Source: Mariannaea sp. PMI_226 (taxonomy: Eukaryota > Ascomycota > Sordariomycetes > Hypocreales > Nectriaceae). From it: a stretch of DNA of 64,000 bases. The stretch is taken from assembly GCA_024336345.1 (NCBI GenBank), contig JANFOG010000001.1, positions 2,914,001 to 2,978,000 on the forward strand. Reading direction: 5' to 3'. The notes under the pieces are model-generated. The model was not told the DNA's origin and made no database searches. It saw only the letters and a list, made by a program, of their open reading frames with translations. Positions within the stretch are counted from its first letter, which is position 1. Every line of letters begins with the position of its first letter. The translations under genes were made by a program, and so were the position numbers. This document shows, piece by piece, positions 59,669 to 64,000 of the stretch.

Positions 59669-62046
59669 ATGGACGGCCCGACAATTGTCGCCGCTGGTGG
59701 GGCGGCATCTATGAGTCCGACCAGCCCTATCAGTTCTCGTCATGGTCATAGCAATAGCAATGGCGCAGCCAAGCGCAAGAGGGCCAGCATGGCTGGGCTA
59801 GAGAGTAGCCCGGGCAGTGGCATGGACGATGATCATGAGAAGAAGCGCCAACCTGGTGTGAAGAGGGCTTGCAATGAATGCCGACAGCAAAAAGTGAGTG
59901 CAACCATCCCCAACACTCCAAGAGCCGCGAACACGAATCGCTAACTGTAGGCCTCGTGGCTATGAAATAGCTTCGTTGCGACGTCGTGCAAGAGCCATTC
60001 CAAAGTTGCTCCCGTTGTATCCGCCTTAAGCTTGAGTGCAAGATCGAATCGAACTTCAAGCGCATTGGAAAGCGGTCCAAGCATGCCGAGATGGAGAAGG
60101 AGATTGACCGTTTGCGCCGAAACATTTCTCGCGCCAAATCGCAAGGCTACGTACTGGATGAGGAGGAAGACACGAACTCTCCCATCAACCAGAGCAATCC
60201 GACGTATTCCCACACTCATACTCGAAACCCGTCGTTGATGGGTTCGGACGAAGCCGTATCCTCCCTACTACATCTGAAGCGGGGAGGAAATTACAACATG
60301 CCTCGATACACACACGAGCTCGAGAATGTGCAATTGACTGAGGACAATGTTACGAATTTGTTCAACGAATTCTTCGCCTTCTACCACCCTTTCCTCCCCT
60401 GCTTAAACCCCCAGCAGACCCCAGATCAATACTTCCAGCTGCATCCCCTACTCTTCTGGTCTATCATCTCGGTTGCCGCACGTCGCTTTAGCCCACAGAA
60501 CGTTCCAAACCTCCTAAGCAACCTTTCAGGACCTCTGACACGATTCCTGTGGTCGACGATAGGAGAAGTCCCCAGCAACTACCATGTTGTGAAGGCAATG
60601 TGTTTGCTATGCACTTGGCCATTGCCGACGAGCACGACCTCCTCAGACCCCACTCACATCCTCTGTGGTGTTATGATGAAGACAGCAACTGGCATTGGCC
60701 TTCACCGACCGAATCACACTCAAGATTTCTCCAGGGTTTCTGTCGAATTAAATAAGGAGCAGCTCAGTGACCGTGTTACAACCTGGGCAGTGTGTAACAT
60801 CGTTGCACAATCTGTAGGTACTGGATATGGCCAACCGGCGTCCAGTCTCTACGATTGGACATTGGCTGCTCGGCCGGGAGACGATAGCCCATACCAACTC
60901 TCACCCGAGCTGGAAGCAAGACTGCAGATAGAGCGGTTCTGTGATAAAGTTTCGAAGGAGATGTATAGCAATGCCAGCGATCCGAGAGGTGTTGCTGGTG
61001 ATGAGCATCGAGCCATGTTGATGCGCGTCTATCGCCGAGACTACGCAGAGCTGCACGCATCGATCATGACCCAAGACCTGGGCCCGATCGTTACCCTCCA
61101 CCTTAGGGCTGCAGGCCTTCACATGCGCCTAGCTGGGTTCTTCGATTCGAGCAAGACACCTGGATATATGGATGATCTTATGGGTCTTTGGCGAGCCACC
61201 ACGAATTTCCTGGATGATGTCCTTGAAGTTGACAAGGTTGCGACCCCCCGCGAAAGCCTTGGTGGCACAATTCTTTTGTATGCTACGAACTACATCAATC
61301 AGATGATGGTTGCCGCCGGTTTCGCTCTTTTGAAGATGATGAGGTCATTCTTTTGCAAAACGATCGACTTTCAGCGTGGCCGAAGCTTATTCCATCAAAC
61401 CATCAGAGCGATCCGTGCTTCGAGTGTTGTTAATAATGACCTCCAATGGCGCCTGGCTGAATTGATGGTACAGATGTGGAACGGAGCTCGGCTGGATAAC
61501 AACCAGCAGGCTTTCAACAGCAACGACGACACACCGATTCAGATGGATGACAGCCTGCAGCTCAAGGTGCGCTGCCGGCACAGCATGAGTCTAGTTTTCG
61601 ATTCTGTTTGGCGTTGGAGGGAAGACTATCAGGCCCTCGGACGAGGGAACATAGATGGTTAGTCAGCTTGTTATTCACGCAATGGAACCCTGCCTTATTG
61701 TTTTGTCGTTTGTAGAGGAATATTAGCTGATTTACTGACAAAAGCAGCAGCAAAACAACCGACTAATCCAGATTCTTCCAATGAGTCTTCAGCTTCATCA
61801 ACACACCTAGATGCTACGTTGGCCCCCTCAAATACTCTGCAACCGTCCACCATACTTAGTGCTAATGGGGCGCTGACTCCGAACGCTACTGGCTTGTCAA
61901 TGCCCTCAGCGGCACAACAAAATACCATGATGGGCGGGATGAATTACGGCGACACGAACTACGACTTTTTCGATCCACAACACTGGATGTTGGACGGTCT
62001 CCTTGACTTTAACTACTCCTTTGTTCCTCCTTTGGAGGGTGCCTGA
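59669..62046 (+). CDS. leu3: Zn2Cys6 transcription factor, Leu3-like
   Basis: Three exons, 59669-59893, 59971-61657 and about 61748-62046, give 736 residues. The zinc cluster is Cys68-x2-Cys71-x6-Cys78-x9-Cys88-x2-Cys91-x6-Cys98, split by the first intron after CNECRQQK. It is followed by the linker FKRIGKRSKHAEMEKEIDRL, which closely matches Leu3-type regulators. In yeast Leu3 switches branched-chain amino acid genes on when alpha-isopropylmalate is present. The middle fungal TF domain spans about 175-560 (FFAFYHPFLPCLNP, KTATGIGLHRPNH). The C-terminus carries an acidic/aromatic tail (DTNYDFFDPQHWMLDG) typical of an activation domain. The last acceptor is a triple AG repeat. The Leu3 assignment rests on the DNA-binding and linker region; other paralogues remain possible. 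Confidence 0.85.
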
Positions 62047-63808
62047 TGTATAGACATATCCTTGGGAAAATAATGCGTTGTTCAGCAGTCAGTACCTGTT
62101 AGCGATGGACCCCATTTATTGACGCGAGTTTATGCAACTTTGCCGAACGTGATCGGTATTTGAATCCGAACGGCGACGGCATGTGGATGATTTGTGGAGG
62201 AAACATTTCTACAGACGTGAAAAAGGGCGGTCCTGGAGCTGACCGACGTAGCAGCAGGACGGGGTTTGAAAAGAGCTAGTAAGCTCGCTCTATATGTATT
62301 TTTCCAAGCCCCAAGGTTGATTCAGAACATGTTGTATCCGGATCAACCAGTTGGCAAGAGGGCTTATTCTTCTTCATTTTCTTCTCTTCCTTTTCTCTGT
62401 TTCTATTCTTTTTCTTTTTCTTGTTCTCTCTCATTTCTCCTTTTTGGGAAACCCATTTAGCTGACAGTTCAGCATGGAACGGATTGGTCAGGTGGAATTA
62501 TCTTTACATTATCTTCTGGTTTCTTATTATTCCATGTTCCGTCGCTAGTTTCTTTGACAGACGTGTGTATGCAGCATGATGGGAATACGAAAAATATATA
62601 ATTACGGTCGCTTTGCAGTTTCCTTCTTGTGATGATGCATGTCAACATAAAGCAATTCCCACTGCTATTGCTCAGGTGAGTTGGGAAGTTCAAGATTCTA
62701 CACCAGCACCGCCTCATTGGCTTGATACATGTAGATGCCTATTTATATCCACGTACCAGCTGGGTGTTGTAAGGGTTGGGAGACGTCAACTAGTACAACA
62801 AACCCGTAGATATTGAACATCGTGCATAGATTGACGTGGCCGAGCAAAAAGGCAAGTGTCCGCGGCACTAAACTGCCGAAGTTTGGGAGCCAACATATTT
62901 CTCAACAAACGAGGCCTGAGAAGACGTCTACGGCAAGGCTGTAGGAAGAGGCAATGTCAGAAGTTCCACCTCTGGTACTCGTGATAGCATGAGTCGCAAT
63001 GGCAACAGATTATGCCGCACTTTGATTAGTGCTGGAGCCAAGATAGTCCATCGTTTGACATTGCATTGTATAGATGAGCTTCAGCCTCAAAGAAATTCTC
63101 ACTGAGCCTCATTTTGGTCACTGAATCTTCGGCCCTGAACCCATTATTGTACCTTAGTGGGAAGAAAGGACCAAATCAGGCCAACGAGACCTTGGGGTCA
63201 CTGCCAGCTGATCTACACGGAATGGACCCATTTCTCCGCCAGAGTCCGGCGGGCGGAGCTCGTTTTGAGAGGCGCATCGCCAGGTGCTCCGGTGGCGTCT
63301 GCTGTCCAGTGCAACCGTGAGAAAAGAAAATGATCAGAATTGGGCGGGACAAGGGGGCCTAGCGACAAGCATTGCCGAACAAAGGAAGAAGGACAAGATT
63401 GGCTTCTGATTTTGATGCAGGTGAGCAAGCCCCCAGAGTCTGATCGGCCGATATATATTTACATAGTATGAGCCTTGCAAAAGTGGCCCATTTCTTCACG
63501 GAGGAGTCGAATGGGGGCAAAGCGGAAAGGCTTAGGCCACCTCAAGGGTTCAGGGCAGGCTTGTGGGGGACCGACGGTTCCGGTTGCTTACCAGGGGGGT
63601 TGGGCAGGAAGAGTCCAAGAAACAAAGTCTTTAGGGTTTAGTTATTATTGTTTATTTTTATTTTATTTCATCTATTGTACCAGGGCGAACAAAACCAGCG
63701 ACGAGTACGTTAGTCAGATGAGTATGTCGACTTTGGTCGGTGTTCTCTTCCTTGTCAACGCTGATACACGCCGACCTCAACAATCAACCCACTACTCCAT
63801 GTATACGG
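62047..63808. other. Intergenic region, about 1.75 kb
   Basis: Holds the 3' UTR of the Leu3-like gene (T/C-rich tract at 62360-62450) and presumably the promoter of the gene at the right edge. Frames at 63114-63320 and 63475-63837 lack motifs. No gene is supported. Confidence 0.6.
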
Positions 63809-64000
63809 ATGATGATCCATCACTCTGGCAAAAGTAGAGCGTACCACTACCCCAGCCCTCAGGAATTCGAACTGAAGGAGGAGGCGATGCCCGCAACATA
63901 CGACGAAGTGGCAGCGGCAGCTCAGGATGCATCAAAGCCTGACCCAATAGTTTGGGGATCACCTTTTCATTATGAAGCAGTAGATATGGCTCGATATAGG
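63809..64000 (+). CDS. Possible 5' end of a gene leaving the right edge (partial, hypothetical)
   Basis: An open frame from ATG ATG at 63809 runs 64 codons to the window end without a stop. It has a mixed, protein-like composition (YPSPQEFELKEEAMPATYDE, DPIVWGSPFHYEAVD). A later ATG at 63875 (MPATYDEV) is an alternative start. No domain is recognisable in so short a piece. The preceding 300 bp show T-rich tracts but no clear core promoter. Confidence 0.35.
   Translation, partial: MMIHHSGKSRAYHYPSPQEFELKEEAMPATYDEVAAAAQDASKPDPIVWGSPFHYEAVDMARYR

Overview
The window is nuclear DNA of a filamentous ascomycete, most likely a sordariomycete. Most genes carry one to four short introns (mainly 50-130 bp) with GTRNGT donors and CTAAC/CTGAC branch sites. 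Many genes have fungal or Pezizomycotina-type families: White collar-2, a Leu3-like zinc cluster factor, a Clr5-domain protein, an STB6-type Sin3-binding protein, a UPF0658 Golgi protein and a beta-flanking-type protein. C/T-rich leaders precede several starts. Intergenic DNA is scattered with TAGGTACCTA-type palindromes. I cannot assign a genus from sequence alone. I see no tRNA, rRNA, CRISPR array or intact transposon.

Layout. 1-6.7 kb: almost gene-free, with an open frame running off the left edge. 6.7-8.1 kb: a serine-rich hypothetical protein (+). 10.2-12.6 kb: a Clr5-domain protein (+). 14.0-16.2 kb: mitochondrial D-lactate dehydrogenase (+), convergent with a PHAF1/UPF0183-family gene (-, 16.7-18.3 kb). 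19.6-21.6 kb: an amidase (+) with a 17-nt microexon. 21.8-22.9 kb: a beta-flanking-type protein (-). 24.8-26.5 kb: the photoreceptor partner WC-2 (-). 29.2-33.2 kb: RAD50 (+). 34.6-38.3 kb: a DHA2 drug-efflux transporter (+) tail-to-tail with a flavin monooxygenase (-). 39.2-40.3 kb: a very A+T-rich island followed by a decayed kinase-like gene. 40.8-42.1 kb: a Ppn2-like phosphoesterase (+). 42.1-46.5 kb: a gene desert. 46.5-47.9 kb: the UPF0658 protein (+). 48.9-50.3 kb: the GID E3-ligase subunit Rmd5 (-), divergent from STB6-like (+, 51.3-54.1 kb). 54.6-55.0 kb: TIM10 (-). 55.6-57.1 kb: an aldehyde dehydrogenase (-). 59.7-62.0 kb: a Leu3-like regulator (+). A frame opens at 63.8 kb and runs off the right edge.

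Most genes are single-copy housekeeping functions: DNA repair, light sensing, mitochondrial import and lactate oxidation, the GID ligase, Sin3 chromatin and leucine regulation. They act independently rather than as a pathway. The only pair with a cluster-like look is the efflux pump beside the flavin monooxygenase. No previously undescribed multi-gene system is evident. The most unusual signals are at finer scale: a GC-AG intron, a 17-nt microexon, a stop-free 72-nt intron inside the WC-2 zinc finger, a triple tandem acceptor in the Leu3-like gene, a Ppn2-like enzyme with GNNE in place of GNHE, and a tandem-duplicated module in the Clr5 protein. Exon boundaries were inferred by eye from splice signals, reading-frame phase and family motifs.
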